From contig NZ_CP032694.1 in NCBI RefSeq assembly GCF_003627755.1, positions 1,045,501 to 1,109,500 on the forward strand: a stretch of 64,000 nt of DNA, written 5' to 3'. This DNA is from Rhizobium jaguaris (GTDB taxonomy: Bacteria; Pseudomonadota; Alphaproteobacteria; Rhizobiales; Rhizobiaceae). Both the position numbers and the translations under genes were made by a program. The notes under the pieces were generated by a model. The model was not told the DNA's origin. It saw nothing but the letters and a program-made list of their open reading frames with translations, and made no database searches. Every line of letters starts with the position of its first letter. Within the stretch, counting starts at the first letter, position 1. Shown here piece after piece: positions 28,185-37,746 of the stretch.

Positions 28185-30128
28185 ATGACGCGTTGGCTTT
28201 CCGGATTTGTCCTGGCCTTGCTCCTGCTGTTTTTCGCAACGGCAGCGCCGGCGGCCGAAGTCATCAACGCCTTCGATCAGACGATCACGTTGAACCGCGA
28301 CGGTTCGATACAGGTCACCGAAACGATCGCCGTGAATGCAGAAGGCCGGGCCATCCGTCGCGGTATCTTCCGGGATTTTCCGCTGACTTTCATCGATTCT
28401 GCCGGCCGTGAAGCGCACGTGGATTTTGACGTTGTCTCCGTCGAACGCGACGGGCAGCCGGAAGATTGGAGCAAGGAACGCATCGAGGGCGGGGAACGCA
28501 TCTATATCGGAAATGCCGATCGGATCATAAGCCGCGGCTCGCACACGTTCCGCATCACATACAACACCAACAGGCAGATCCGCTATTTCGACGATCACGA
28601 CGAACTCTATTGGAACGTCACCGGCAATGGCTGGCTATTCCCGATCTTGCGCGCCTCAGTCACGGTCGCCCTGCCGGATGGCGTGAAGCCGCTGCAGCTT
28701 GCCTATTATACCGGGCCGATCGGCGCGACGGGCCAGGACGCCAGCGCCAGCGCGCAGGCGAACAAGGTCACGTTCGTCACGACACGGCCTCTGGCCCAGG
28801 CCGAGGGCCTGACGATCGCCATCAAGCTGCCGAAAGGCGCGATCGTAGCGCCGAGCAGCAGCCAGCAATGGCGCTGGTTCATCACTGATCATCTCGACGC
28901 GATCATCGCCATCGGCGGCTTGGTTTTGGTGTTCGCCTACTATCTCCGCAGCTGGATTGCCGTCGGGCGCGATCCGCGGCCGGGCGTGATGGTTCCGCGC
29001 TGGGATCCGCCTGACGGTATTTCCCCGGCGCTGGTCAACTATATCGACAATAGGGGGTTTTCCGGTGCGGGATGGAGCGCGCTGTCGGCATCGGCGATCG
29101 ATCTTGCAGTGCGCGGTTACGTTGTCCTCGACGATTTGAAGAGCAGGGTGGTCATCCGGGCGGCTGGCAAGGCAGCCAGCGATCTCAGCGGCGGCGACAA
29201 GGTGCTCATGCAGGCCGTTGGGCCTTTCTCACCGCTTGTCATCGACAAGGAAAACGGTGAGGCGGTGCAGCGGCTCGGCTCGAAATTCCGCAGCGCGATC
29301 GAGCGTGACCATCGCGGCGAATACTACAAGGCCAATCGCCTTTACATCGGCATCGGTGCCGCACTGTCGGTGCTCATCCTGGCCGCTATCGTCATCTTCG
29401 GCCGCCTGCATGAGAATGCCCTGCCGCTCATCGTGGTGCCGGGCTTCCTTTCGATTGTCGTCACCGTCTTTGCCGGTGCGATAGGCCGGACATTCCTTCG
29501 CCATGATGCCGGTCTCGGACGGCGCATCTTTTCCGTGCTGATCTTCGCGTTCATCGGCTTCGTCATGGTGTCGGCCATCGCCAGCGTTTTCGCGGCGGTC
29601 GTGGTGCCGCTGATGAAAGCGGGCGAACTGCCGCTGGTGGCCGGCATAGTCGGCATCTTCGCCCTTAACGTTGTCTTCTTCTTCCTGATGGGCGCTCCGA
29701 CGCCTCTCGGCCGAAAGATGATGGATGGCATCGCTGGCCTGAGGCAATATCTGACGCTTGCCGAACGCGACCGGATGAATATGCAGGGCGCGCCGCAGAT
29801 GTCGCCGCAGCACTTCGAAAAACTGCTGCCCTATGCGGTCGCACTCGGCGTCGAAAAGCCCTGGTCGCGCGCTTTCGAAGCCTGGCTGGCCACAGCCGCA
29901 GGCGCAGCTGTGGCCGCGAGCTATGCGCCGGTCTGGTATTCCGGCGATTTCCACCCGGGCAATATCGGCGGCACGATCGGCGATTTCTCCTCGTCCATGG
30001 CATCCACCATCGCCTCCACCATTCCGGCACCGGTATCGAGTTCTTCCTCTGCATTTTCGGGCGGCGGTGGCGGCGGTGGAGGCTTCTCCGGCGGTGGAGG
30101 AGGAGGGGGTGGCGGAGGCGGATGGTGA
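28185..30128 (+). CDS. DUF2207 membrane protein with poly-glycine tail
   Basis: The protein is 647 aa. It has a signal peptide ([17 protein letters not shown]) and then an extracytoplasmic DUF2207 beta domain (residues ~25-230, [22 protein letters not shown]). A first membrane helix near residue 245 ([16 protein letters not shown]) is followed by a cytoplasmic stretch and more helices around residues 390-510. The C-terminus is an extreme Gly tract (SGGGGGGGG... ending GGW), typical of the family. The function is unknown; it is probably an inner-membrane partner of LemA, whose gene is two genes upstream. The ATG at 28185 was chosen over the GTG three bases earlier because GGGGGTG fits it. Confidence 0.88.
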   Translation: MTRWLSGFVLALLLLFFATAAPAAEVINAFDQTITLNRDGSIQVTETIAVNAEGRAIRRGIFRDFPLTFIDSAGREAHVDFDVVSVERDGQPEDWSKERIEGGERIYIGNADRIISRGSHTFRITYNTNRQIRYFDDHDELYWNVTGNGWLFPILRASVTVALPDGVKPLQLAYYTGPIGATGQDASASAQANKVTFVTTRPLAQAEGLTIAIKLPKGAIVAPSSSQQWRWFITDHLDAIIAIGGLVLVFAYYLRSWIAVGRDPRPGVMVPRWDPPDGISPALVNYIDNRGFSGAGWSALSASAIDLAVRGYVVLDDLKSRVVIRAAGKAASDLSGGDKVLMQAVGPFSPLVIDKENGEAVQRLGSKFRSAIERDHRGEYYKANRLYIGIGAALSVLILAAIVIFGRLHENALPLIVVPGFLSIVVTVFAGAIGRTFLRHDAGLGRRIFSVLIFAFIGFVMVSAIASVFAAVVVPLMKAGELPLVAGIVGIFALNVVFFFLMGAPTPLGRKMMDGIAGLRQYLTLAERDRMNMQGAPQMSPQHFEKLLPYAVALGVEKPWSRAFEAWLATAAGAAVAASYAPVWYSGDFHPGNIGGTIGDFSSSMASTIASTIPAPVSSSSSAFSGGGGGGGGFSGGGGGGGGGGGW

Positions 30129-30134
30129 TCGAAC

Positions 30135-30156
30135 ACCTCCCCTTTGAGGGGGAGGT
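30135..30156. repeat. Intergenic palindrome after the DUF2207 gene
   Basis: ACCTCCCC-TTTGA-GGGGGAGGT is a near-perfect inverted repeat 7 bp past the stop. It has no U-tract. It resembles short palindromes scattered in rhizobial intergenic DNA and could act as a weak terminator or 3' stabiliser. Confidence 0.5.
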
Positions 30157-30265
30157 CGGGGCAAAGCGGCGGATCGTAATTTAACCGTTTGCCGGGATGA
30201 CTTTTGCCGCCGGGCTTGCTAAGTCCGCCCGGACCCTTTTTGCCTCAACATAAAAGACAGTTCTC

Positions 30266-32380
30266 ATGCCCGATCTCCTTCTCGAACTCCGCTCCGAGGA
30301 AATTCCCGCCCGTATGCAGCGCAAGGCTGCCGGCGACCTGAAGAAGCTCGTCACCGACGCGCTGGTCGAAGCGGGTCTTTCCTATGAGGGTGCACGCGAA
30401 TATTGGACACCGCGGCGTCTGACGCTGGATATTCGCGGCCTGACGGCGCGTTCCGCCGACGTGCGCGAGGAGCGCAAGGGACCGCGCACCGACGCCAATG
30501 AAAAGGCGATCGAAGGTTTCCTGCGCGGCGCCGGCCTGTCTTCCATTGCGGAAGCGCAGGTGCAGAGTGATCCGAAGAAGGGCGATTTCTACATTGCGGT
30601 CATTTCCAAGCCCGGCCGCGCCGCCGAGGACATCATCGCCGAAGTCATGCCTGGGATCATCAAGGATTTCCCTTGGTCCAAGTCGATGCGCTGGGGCAAG
30701 GCGTCGGCCAAGCCCGGCTCGCTGCGCTGGGTGCGCCCGCTGCAGTCGATCGTCTGTCTCTTCGGCACCGAGCATGAAGAGACTGCCGTCATCCCCTTCG
30801 AGATCGACGGCATCGTCGCTTCGAACGTGACTTATGGCCACCGTTTTCATGCGCCGCAGGCGATCATCGTCAGGCGCTTCGATGACTATGCGGCGAGCCT
30901 CGAGAAGGCCAAGGTCATTCTCGATGCCGAGCGCCGCAAGGACATCATCCTGCACGATGCGCGCGACATCGCCTTTGCCACTGGCCTGGAACTGGTCGAG
31001 GATGAGGGTCTGCTGGAAGAGGTTTCAGGCCTGGTAGAGTGGCCGCAGGTGTTGATGGGCTCCTTCGAAGAGGATTACCTGTCGATTCCGTCGGAGATCA
31101 TCCGACTGACGATCAAGACCAATCAGAAGTGCTTTGTCACCCGTCCGCAGGTCGGCGAGACGCTCTCCAACCGCTTCATCCTTGTCGCCAATATCCAGGC
31201 GACGGATGGCGGTAAGGAGATAATCCACGGCAACGGCAAGGTCGTGCGCGCCCGTCTTTCCGACGCGCTGCATTTTTGGAAGCGCGACCAGGGCGACCTG
31301 CCGGACCTCGAAACGCTGGAAGCGTCTGCCGCAAAATTCGGCCTCGACCTGACGAAGCCGCTCGATCAGCGTATGGCAAAGCTCGACACGCTGAATGTCA
31401 CCTTCCACGCCAAGCTCGGCAGCCAGGGCCAACGCGTCTCCCGCATCCGTTTGCTGGCGGCTCAACTTGCGAAGATTACCGGCGCCGATCCGGCCAAGGT
31501 CGATCGCGCCGCCGTGCTCGCCAAGGCCGATCTGCGCACCGAAGCCGTGGGCGAATTCCCGGAACTGCAGGGCGTCATGGGTCGCAAATATGCCGTGCTG
31601 CAAGGTGAAGACGCTTCGGTGGCCGCCGCGATCGAAGATCACTACAAGCCGCAGGGACCCTCCGACCGCGTGCCGGACGACGAGGTGGCGATCACCGTCG
31701 CGCTCGCCGACAAGCTGGACACGCTGATAGGCTTCTGGGCGATCGACGAAAAGCCCACAGGCTCGAAGGACCCCTATGCGCTGCGCCGTGCGGCTCTGGG
31801 CGTAGTGAGAATCCTGCTCGAACGGAAGGTTCGGCTGCCGCTGTTGGCGACGACGAAAGACGTCGATCTTCTCGCGTTCTTCCATGATCGCTTGAAAGTC
31901 TACTTGCGTGACCAGGGCGCCCGTTACGATCTTATCGACTCCGTGCTGACACCGGAGGCCGACGACCTTTTGATGGTTGCCCGTCGCGTCGAGGCGCTGA
32001 CGGCTTTCATCACCTCGGAAGACGGCAAGAACCTGCTCGCCGGCACCAAGCGCGCCACGCAGCTTCTCGCCGCCGAGGAAAAGAAGGGCACTGTCATAGC
32101 CGATGGCGTCTCGGAAGCGCTGTTGAAGCTCGATGCCGAGAAGGACCTCTTCGCCGCCATCAAGGCAGCCTCCGCCGAGGCGTCCGATGCGATCGCCAAG
32201 GAAGATTTCCGCTCGGCCATGTCAGCGCTCTCCAAACTGCGCGCGCCCGTCGACCGCTTCTTCGAGGATGTTCTCGTCAACGACGAGGATGCTGCCATCC
32301 GCGCCAACCGCCTTGCTCTGCTGCGGCTGATCCGTGAGGCCACGGGCACGGTCGCGGATTTCTCGAAGATCGCGGGATAA
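30266..32380 (+). CDS. glyS: Glycyl-tRNA synthetase beta subunit
   Basis: The protein is 704 aa, the usual GlyS length. Diagnostic segments are [15 protein letters not shown] at the start, [29 protein letters not shown] and [11 protein letters not shown]. The C-terminal ~120 residues (DALR-like anticodon-binding region) include [25 protein letters not shown]. The subunit recognises tRNA(Gly) and provides part of the alpha2beta2 enzyme with GlyQ. It is separated from glyQ by three genes. A DUF523 gene follows 14 bp later. Confidence 0.96.
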   Translation: MPDLLLELRSEEIPARMQRKAAGDLKKLVTDALVEAGLSYEGAREYWTPRRLTLDIRGLTARSADVREERKGPRTDANEKAIEGFLRGAGLSSIAEAQVQSDPKKGDFYIAVISKPGRAAEDIIAEVMPGIIKDFPWSKSMRWGKASAKPGSLRWVRPLQSIVCLFGTEHEETAVIPFEIDGIVASNVTYGHRFHAPQAIIVRRFDDYAASLEKAKVILDAERRKDIILHDARDIAFATGLELVEDEGLLEEVSGLVEWPQVLMGSFEEDYLSIPSEIIRLTIKTNQKCFVTRPQVGETLSNRFILVANIQATDGGKEIIHGNGKVVRARLSDALHFWKRDQGDLPDLETLEASAAKFGLDLTKPLDQRMAKLDTLNVTFHAKLGSQGQRVSRIRLLAAQLAKITGADPAKVDRAAVLAKADLRTEAVGEFPELQGVMGRKYAVLQGEDASVAAAIEDHYKPQGPSDRVPDDEVAITVALADKLDTLIGFWAIDEKPTGSKDPYALRRAALGVVRILLERKVRLPLLATTKDVDLLAFFHDRLKVYLRDQGARYDLIDSVLTPEADDLLMVARRVEALTAFITSEDGKNLLAGTKRATQLLAAEEKKGTVIADGVSEALLKLDAEKDLFAAIKAASAEASDAIAKEDFRSAMSALSKLRAPVDRFFEDVLVNDEDAAIRANRLALLRLIREATGTVADFSKIAG

Positions 32381-32394
32381 GACATGGAGGCGCG

Positions 32395-32889
32395 ATGACC
32401 GGAAAGATCCTCGTCAGCGCCTGTCTCATGGGCCATGCCGTTCGTTACGACGGCCGTTCCAAACCGCTCGTCCATCCAGCCATCGACCGCTGGCGGGAGG
32501 AGGGGCGGCTAGTGACGATCTGTCCGGAAATGTCCGCGGGAATGGTCGTGCCGCGACCGCCGGCCGAAATTGCAGGTGGCGCCACTGGCGAGGATGTGAT
32601 TGCCGGCACGGCGGGCGTGACGGAGATCACGGGCGGCGATGTCACTGCAGAATTTCGTCAGGCGGCTGAAAATGCCTTGGCGCTCGCACAGGAAACCGGC
32701 TGCCGCTATGCTCTCCTGATCGACGGAAGCCCGTCCTGCGGTTCCGGCTTCATCTATGACGGCACCTTCTCCGGCGGCCGGCATCCCGGTAATGGCGTTA
32801 CAGCTGCGTTGCTGAAGCAAGCCGGTATCGAAGTCTATTCCGATCGCGAAATCGATCTGTTGGCCGAGCGGATAGCCGCCGACTGTTGA
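32395..32889 (+). CDS. DUF523 (TudS-like) iron-sulfur protein
   Basis: The protein is 164 aa. ILVSACLMGHAVRYDG at the N-terminus, ICPEMSAGM and DGSPSCGSGFIYDG define DUF523. Cysteines 10, 43 and 115 sit in these three motifs and are the expected ligands of a [4Fe-4S] cluster as in thiouracil desulfurase TudS; Glu45 in CPE and the serines of SPSCG line the putative active site. A role in desulfurising thiolated nucleobases is known for TudS, and its extension to this protein is inference. It follows glyS by 14 bp. Confidence 0.85.
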   Translation: MTGKILVSACLMGHAVRYDGRSKPLVHPAIDRWREEGRLVTICPEMSAGMVVPRPPAEIAGGATGEDVIAGTAGVTEITGGDVTAEFRQAAENALALAQETGCRYALLIDGSPSCGSGFIYDGTFSGGRHPGNGVTAALLKQAGIEVYSDREIDLLAERIAADC

Positions 32890-32915
32890 GATGAGGTCAA
32901 AAGGCGGAGCAAGAA

Positions 32916-33512
32916 ATGCAGGATATTTTGAAACAGCAGGCTGCGCTCCAGGCGGAAGCAGATGCAATCGTAGATGCGCTCGATCTCGACAGCATATTGT
33001 GCATCACCGGAAATCCTGTTCGCGTCGGAAGTTCCGCACTGGGCGTGATGGTTCGCCGGGACATCGACGTCACGGTCATTTGCAAGAAATTGGATCGGGC
33101 TACGCATGTCGCGATAGCGCAAATCGCCGGACAACTGATGCTTCATCCGCGCACGGGCGCAGTGCGGTTCAGAAATGACACTGGTTTCTGGAACAAGGTC
33201 CCCGAAGAATATCCCGATGGTCTTTATCTCGGAATAACCTATCGTTCTGAAGACGATAAAGACTGGAATCTCGATATATGGTTCGTTGATGAGCCGGAAA
33301 GACAGCCAGATCTCAAACATCTCGAGACTATTCTTCCGCGTCTGTCGGTAACGATGCTGGAAACAATTCTGACGATCAAGTCGGCGCTGGCCGCTGGCTC
33401 CCTTGCTTATGACAAGCCGGTTCCGAGCTTTCTTGTGTATGAGGCTGTGCTGGACGGCGGCGTAAGCGGTGCTGCTGAATTCCAAACCTGGCTGAAACAA
33501 AGGCTGGCGTAA
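32916..33512 (+). CDS. Nucleotidyltransferase-fold-like protein, unknown function
   Basis: The protein is 198 aa. RVGSSALGVMVRRDIDVTVI (residues ~36-54) resembles the GS...DhD core of nucleotidyltransferase-fold enzymes, with D49 and D51 as the likely metal-binding pair. A later DWNLDIWFVDE could supply the third carboxylate. I do not recognise the subfamily or a substrate. It follows the DUF523 gene by 26 bp and ends at a bidirectional hairpin facing the chemoreceptor gene. Confidence 0.6.
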   Translation: MQDILKQQAALQAEADAIVDALDLDSILCITGNPVRVGSSALGVMVRRDIDVTVICKKLDRATHVAIAQIAGQLMLHPRTGAVRFRNDTGFWNKVPEEYPDGLYLGITYRSEDDKDWNLDIWFVDEPERQPDLKHLETILPRLSVTMLETILTIKSALAAGSLAYDKPVPSFLVYEAVLDGGVSGAAEFQTWLKQRLA

Positions 33513-33518
33513 AGCAAA

Positions 33519-33540
33519 ACCGCCGGATTTCTCCGGCGGT
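33519..33540. terminator. Bidirectional terminator between convergent genes
   Basis: ACCGCCGGA-TTTC-TCCGGCGGT is a perfect 9-bp stem. On the minus strand it is followed by TTTTGC, so it best serves the chemoreceptor gene. On the plus strand the tail is weak. Confidence 0.75.
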
Positions 33541-33571
33541 CTGATGATTTGCGTCGATGTGGGCTCTGGGA

Positions 33572-35386
33572 TCAGGCGGCGCGGCGGTTTTGTGCGAGCG
33601 GACGGCCGTCGTTGACGCGGAAGCCGCGGATGAGCCCGAGCAGGTCCTCAGTGTCGGCGGCGAGCGTTTCGGCCGAAGCGGTGGTTTCTTCCGCCATGGC
33701 AGCGTTCTGCTGCGTGGCGGCATCAAGCTGGTTCATCGACGAGGAGATCGAGCGCAGCGTCGTGTCCTGTTCGGAGGCGCTGTGGGCGATCTTCGAGACG
33801 ATCTCGTTGGCCGCCTTGATCTGGTCGGAGATGCGCTTCAAGGCTTCGCCGGCCTCGCCGACCAACCGCACACCCTGGTCGACCTGGCCGGAGGAGCGGG
33901 CGATCTGGTCCTTGATCTCCTTGGCGGCAGCGGCCGAGCGCTGCGCCAGTTCACGCACCTCCTGGGCGACGACGGCAAAGCCCTTGCCGGATTCGCCGGC
34001 CCGGGCCGCCTCGACGCCGGCATTGAGCGCCAGGAGGTTGGTCTGAAAGGCGATCTCGTCGATGACACCGATGATCTTGCCGATCTCTTCCGACGACTTC
34101 TCGATGCCGCTCATTGCTTCGATCGCCTGGGCGACGACGGCATCGCTGCGCGAGGCCTCGGTCGAGACGGCATGCACGCGCTTGCTGGCCTCATGTGCGC
34201 CTTCGGCGGTCTGGCGCACGGCGACGGTAAGCTCGTCGAGGGCGGCCGAGGTTTCCTCCAGGCTTGCGGCCTGGCGCTCGGTGCGCTGCGACAGTTCGTT
34301 GGAGGCGCGGCGGATCTCTTCCTTGGAGACGCCGATATCGTTGCCCTTGGCATTGACCCGGCCCATGGCGGCTTCCAGATGCGACAGCGCCTCGTTGAAG
34401 TTGTTGCGCAGGCCGGCATAGCCGGCACCGATATCGCCGCAGCGCACGGTCAGATCGCCCTGGGCAAGCTCTTCGAGTGCCCGGCCGATGGTGGCGACGA
34501 CGCGGGCCTGTTCCTGGGCCTCGTCCTGCTGCTGGCGCAGGTTCTGCTGGCGTTCGGTGTTGATTTCCTGCTCCTGTGCCGCCTGGCGCGCGGTCAGCGC
34601 ATGACGTTCGCGGATCTTTTCCTGCAGCGCCAAGGTGGCCTTGGCCATCAGGCCGATCTCATTGCGCATACCGACATGCGGGATCGCCGTCTTCACGTCC
34701 TCGTCGGCAACAGCCTTCAATGCGGCGTGAACCTCCGTCAGCGGCTTGGTGATGCCGCGGATGAAGTACAGCGCGGCGGCGATGCCGATCAGGAAGACAA
34801 CGCCGCAGATCAGCAGCGCATTCCACATTGTCGTGTTGATCTGGGTCTGGAGGTCGTCCATGTAGACGCCGCAGCCGAGAACGATCTGCCATGGCGCGAA
34901 GGCGGCGGAATAGCTGCCTTTCAGGAAGAAGTCACTGTCGGGATGGCCGGGCTTGTTCCAATAATAGATGGTGCGTCCGCCGCCCTTGATACCCTTCTCG
35001 ACCATTTCCTTGCTGAAATGCGTGCCGTTCTTGTCAACCTGGCCGGACATGTCCTTGCCGATATTGACCGGGCTTGGATGGATGCGCTGGATGACGTTGT
35101 AGTCGAAACCGAAGAAATAGCCCGACGGTTCGAAGCTCACATGCGAGAGAACCTTGAAGGCCTCGGCCTGTGCGGCCTCATGCGTCATCTCACCGGATTT
35201 TTCGCGCTGATAATATTGATTCAATACCGAAATGCCGGACTCGACCTGCGTGCGAAGCATGTCGAAACGGTCGTCGTAGATGGAATCCGCCTGCGACCGG
35301 ATCTGGAAATAGGTCGCCACGGCGAAAGCCGCCATAAGCACGCCCAGAAGGGCGAAGAGTTGGTGTGCGATCTTGAGATTCTTCAT
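33572..35386 (-). CDS. Methyl-accepting chemotaxis protein with Cache sensor
   Basis: The protein is 604 aa from ATG 35386 (MKNLKIAHQLFALLG). Helix 1 (~residues 8-30) is followed by a periplasmic single-Cache-type domain (GYFFGFDYNVIQRIHPSP, GSYSAAFAPWQIVLGCGVYMDD, to ~residue 185). Helix 2 comes next, then HAMP (ITKPLTEVHAALKAVA), a coiled coil, and the signalling hairpin IDEIAFQTNLLALNAGVEAARAGESGKGF. It signals to CheA/CheW. Cache domains of this type often bind carboxylates, but the ligand is unknown. No C-terminal NWETF-like CheR/CheB tether is present; the protein ends in a basic tail. No other che genes lie nearby. Confidence 0.94.
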   Translation of the reverse strand: MKNLKIAHQLFALLGVLMAAFAVATYFQIRSQADSIYDDRFDMLRTQVESGISVLNQYYQREKSGEMTHEAAQAEAFKVLSHVSFEPSGYFFGFDYNVIQRIHPSPVNIGKDMSGQVDKNGTHFSKEMVEKGIKGGGRTIYYWNKPGHPDSDFFLKGSYSAAFAPWQIVLGCGVYMDDLQTQINTTMWNALLICGVVFLIGIAAALYFIRGITKPLTEVHAALKAVADEDVKTAIPHVGMRNEIGLMAKATLALQEKIRERHALTARQAAQEQEINTERQQNLRQQQDEAQEQARVVATIGRALEELAQGDLTVRCGDIGAGYAGLRNNFNEALSHLEAAMGRVNAKGNDIGVSKEEIRRASNELSQRTERQAASLEETSAALDELTVAVRQTAEGAHEASKRVHAVSTEASRSDAVVAQAIEAMSGIEKSSEEIGKIIGVIDEIAFQTNLLALNAGVEAARAGESGKGFAVVAQEVRELAQRSAAAAKEIKDQIARSSGQVDQGVRLVGEAGEALKRISDQIKAANEIVSKIAHSASEQDTTLRSISSSMNQLDAATQQNAAMAEETTASAETLAADTEDLLGLIRGFRVNDGRPLAQNRRAA

Positions 35387-35669
35387 AATGCCTCGCGCCA
35401 GGGTAGGGTGAATACCGGCGCGGTTTCCTACCGCCTGTGCGATCGCCTGGGAGAACCCAATACGCTTGCCGCCGCTCGAATGACATGCTGCTGTCCGGTG
35501 CAAGCAAAATCGCGCCTTATATCTAATAAACTTTTAATCAAATCAGAGTGATCGGAAATTAAGCAATTTTAAGCAGCCGATTTGTTGCATCACAATAAAC
35601 AATACTGAAACACGCTCAATATTATCTTGAGTCATGTGCGAAGCTTCTATGCTTTGTCTGTATAAAACG

Positions 35670-35701
35670 AATGCGCCCCTGCTTCTCTTCAGGGGCGCAT
35701 T
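35670..35701 (-). terminator. Terminator for the small secreted protein gene
   Basis: The 12-bp stem AATGCGCCCCTG / CAGGGGCGCATT is followed on the minus strand by TCGTTTTATAC. It lies 75 bp past the stop of the minus-strand gene at 35777-36205. Confidence 0.75.
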
Positions 35702-35776
35702 GGTCTGCCTTGCGGCAGACCCCGTCGACCGAAACCTTGGCCGGGCGGGGCAGGGAACGGGATCAGGCAACCATTA

Positions 35777-36205
35777 CTACTGGCGAAGCTCAAAGCCGGA
35801 GAGATCGAGCGGCGCGGGTGCCTTTGCCTTGGCGGATTCAGGCAGGGCGGCCGTCATTGCGGTCATATCGATGCCGTCGGCTGGAGCGCCGGCGGCTGCC
35901 AGGGCCTCCGGCGTCGGCTTGGAGATAAAAACAACCGGTGAGCCGCCCATCCAGGCCTCGGTGCGCACCACCTTCCTCTGGCCATCGATGTCGCGCACGA
36001 CGATGGACTGTGTGCCTGGCTCCAGGTCCGGCACCACATAGTCCTTTTTGACCATCGGCGGTTTGAGGGCGGGGCAATCGGTGCAGACCTTGTCGATGAT
36101 GCTGCCGGCGCCGGTTTCCGTCTTGCTGTCGATGGGTTGGATCGACGACGCCATGGCCGAGCCGCCGGCCAGCGCAAATGCCAAAGTCAGGAAGAAGGGA
36201 CGCAT
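35777..36205 (-). CDS. Small secreted protein, possibly HPE1-like
   Basis: The protein is 142 aa. A signal peptide (FFLTLAFALAGGSAMASS) cleaves near residue 19-20. The mature part has a CTDC pair (VCTDCPALKPP, near residues 41-44), the segment YVVPDLEPGTQSIVVRDIDGQRKVVRTEAW and a Pro/Ala-rich C-terminal third. From memory it resembles a rhizobial family labelled plant virulence effector HPE1-like; I cannot confirm that without a search. It is likely periplasmic or secreted. The gene stands alone and has its own terminator. Confidence 0.65.
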   Translation of the reverse strand: MRPFFLTLAFALAGGSAMASSIQPIDSKTETGAGSIIDKVCTDCPALKPPMVKKDYVVPDLEPGTQSIVVRDIDGQRKVVRTEAWMGGSPVVFISKPTPEALAAAGAPADGIDMTAMTAALPESAKAKAPAPLDLSGFELRQ

Positions 36206-36324
36206 TACAAACCACTCCGTCTCATGTTGAGAGGGAGAATAACGCCCCTTTGTTTCTATCCCGTCAGGAGATTGGGTAAAAGTTTAATGGACGCAGAGAA
36301 CGGGACAGATTTGCGGTTTTCGCG

Positions 36325-37596
36325 TCAAATCTTTTCGCGTTCGATTGCGCGCCAGCCAATGTCGCTGCGATTGAAACCGTTCTCCCATTGCACCTCGCCG
36401 GCAAGGGCATAGGCGCGTTTTTGTGCCTCGCTTACGGTCTTGCCGGTCGCAGTGATATTCAGCACCCGGCCACCGGTTGCCACCAATGCGCCGTCCTTCA
36501 GCGCTGTGCCGGCATGGAACACCTTGGCGCCATCGCTATCGGCGGGCAGAGCTGCTATCGGCGTATTCTTGGCATAGGAGCCGGGATAGCCCTTCGAGGC
36601 CATGACCACGGTCAGCGCCACATCATCGCTCCATTCGGCGCTGACCTGATCCAGCGTGCCGTTGGCGCAAGCGAGAAGCAGCGGCAGCAGGTCGCTCTTC
36701 AACCGCATCATCAGCACCTGGCATTCCGGATCACCGAAGCGGACGTTGTATTCGATCAGCTCCGGCCCCTTGGCAGTGATCATCAGCCCGGCAAAGAAGA
36801 CACCGGAGAAAGGATAGCCGCTTTCCGCCATGCCGCGGATCGTCGGCTCGATGACTTCCTTCATTGTGCGCTCGACCATGTCAGCCGTCATGACCGGAGC
36901 GGGCGAGTAGGCGCCCATGCCGCCGGTATTCGGGCCGGTATCGCCGTCGCCGACGCGCTTGTGGTCCTGCGCGGTGGCGAGTGCCAAAGCGTGCTTGCCG
37001 TCGCAAAGGCAGAAGAAACTTGCCTCCTCGCCGTCGAGATAGGCTTCGATCACGACTTCGGCGCCGGCCGCTCCGAATGCGCCTTCGAAACAGTCATCGA
37101 TCGCAGCCAGCGCTTCGTCGACCGTCATCGCCACGGTGACGCCCTTGCCGGCGGCGAGCCCATCGGCCTTGACCACGATGGGCGCACCCTGCGCGCGGAT
37201 ATAGGCTTTCGCTTTCGGCGCATTGTTAAAACGCTGATAGGCACCGGTTGGGATATCGTAACGGGCGCAGATATCCTTGGTGAATCCCTTGGACCCCTCC
37301 AACTGCGCGGCGGCGGCAGACGGCCCGAAGACGGCGATGTTGTCGGCTCGCAACCGGTCGGCAAGGCCGGCGACCAGCGGCGCTTCCGGACCGACAACGA
37401 CGAAATCGATGGACTTCTCCTTGCAGAAGGCGGCGATCGCGTTATGGTCTTCGATGTCGATGGCGGCAAGCTTCGCATGTTCGGCAATGCCGGGATTGCC
37501 GGGCGCAGCGTAGAATTCCGTCATCAGCGGCGATTGCGCCAGCTTCCAGGCCAGCGCATGCTCGCGTCCGCCCGATCCGATCAACAGAACTTTCAT
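36325..37596 (-). CDS. purD: Phosphoribosylamine-glycine ligase
   Basis: The protein is 423 aa from ATG 37596 ([19 protein letters not shown]). It has the ATP-grasp architecture of [19 protein letters not shown], then [16 protein letters not shown] and [12 protein letters not shown], with [11 protein letters not shown] near the C-terminal third. It makes GAR from phosphoribosylamine, glycine and ATP, the second step of purine synthesis. It is divergent from tex, with 150 bp between the starts. Confidence 0.96.
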   Translation of the reverse strand: MKVLLIGSGGREHALAWKLAQSPLMTEFYAAPGNPGIAEHAKLAAIDIEDHNAIAAFCKEKSIDFVVVGPEAPLVAGLADRLRADNIAVFGPSAAAAQLEGSKGFTKDICARYDIPTGAYQRFNNAPKAKAYIRAQGAPIVVKADGLAAGKGVTVAMTVDEALAAIDDCFEGAFGAAGAEVVIEAYLDGEEASFFCLCDGKHALALATAQDHKRVGDGDTGPNTGGMGAYSPAPVMTADMVERTMKEVIEPTIRGMAESGYPFSGVFFAGLMITAKGPELIEYNVRFGDPECQVLMMRLKSDLLPLLLACANGTLDQVSAEWSDDVALTVVMASKGYPGSYAKNTPIAALPADSDGAKVFHAGTALKDGALVATGGRVLNITATGKTVSEAQKRAYALAGEVQWENGFNRSDIGWRAIEREKI

Positions 37597-37746
37597 GGCT
37601 TGCCCTCTTCTAACGTCCATTTGCGCGGTTAAGGGCCGTTGGACCAAAGGTCAAGCGGCAAATCCTGTGGAGGCATAGGCTACAACATTGCAACGCCTTT
37701 TTGTGCCACTATGGTCGCCGCACTTCTATCAAGTTCAGAGAATCAT

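Noticed and set aside
30060..30125. Gly tract at the end of the DUF2207 gene, considered as a frameshift or repeat artefact
   Set aside because: A poly-Gly tail is typical of this family and the stop follows in frame, so it is read as coding.
33557..35551. 664-codon plus-strand open frame
   Set aside because: It is antisense to the chemoreceptor gene, whose Cache, HAMP and signalling motifs are clear. The antisense frame shows only low-complexity residues.
36388..37632. 414-codon plus-strand open frame
   Set aside because: It is antisense to purD, which has all ATP-grasp motifs.
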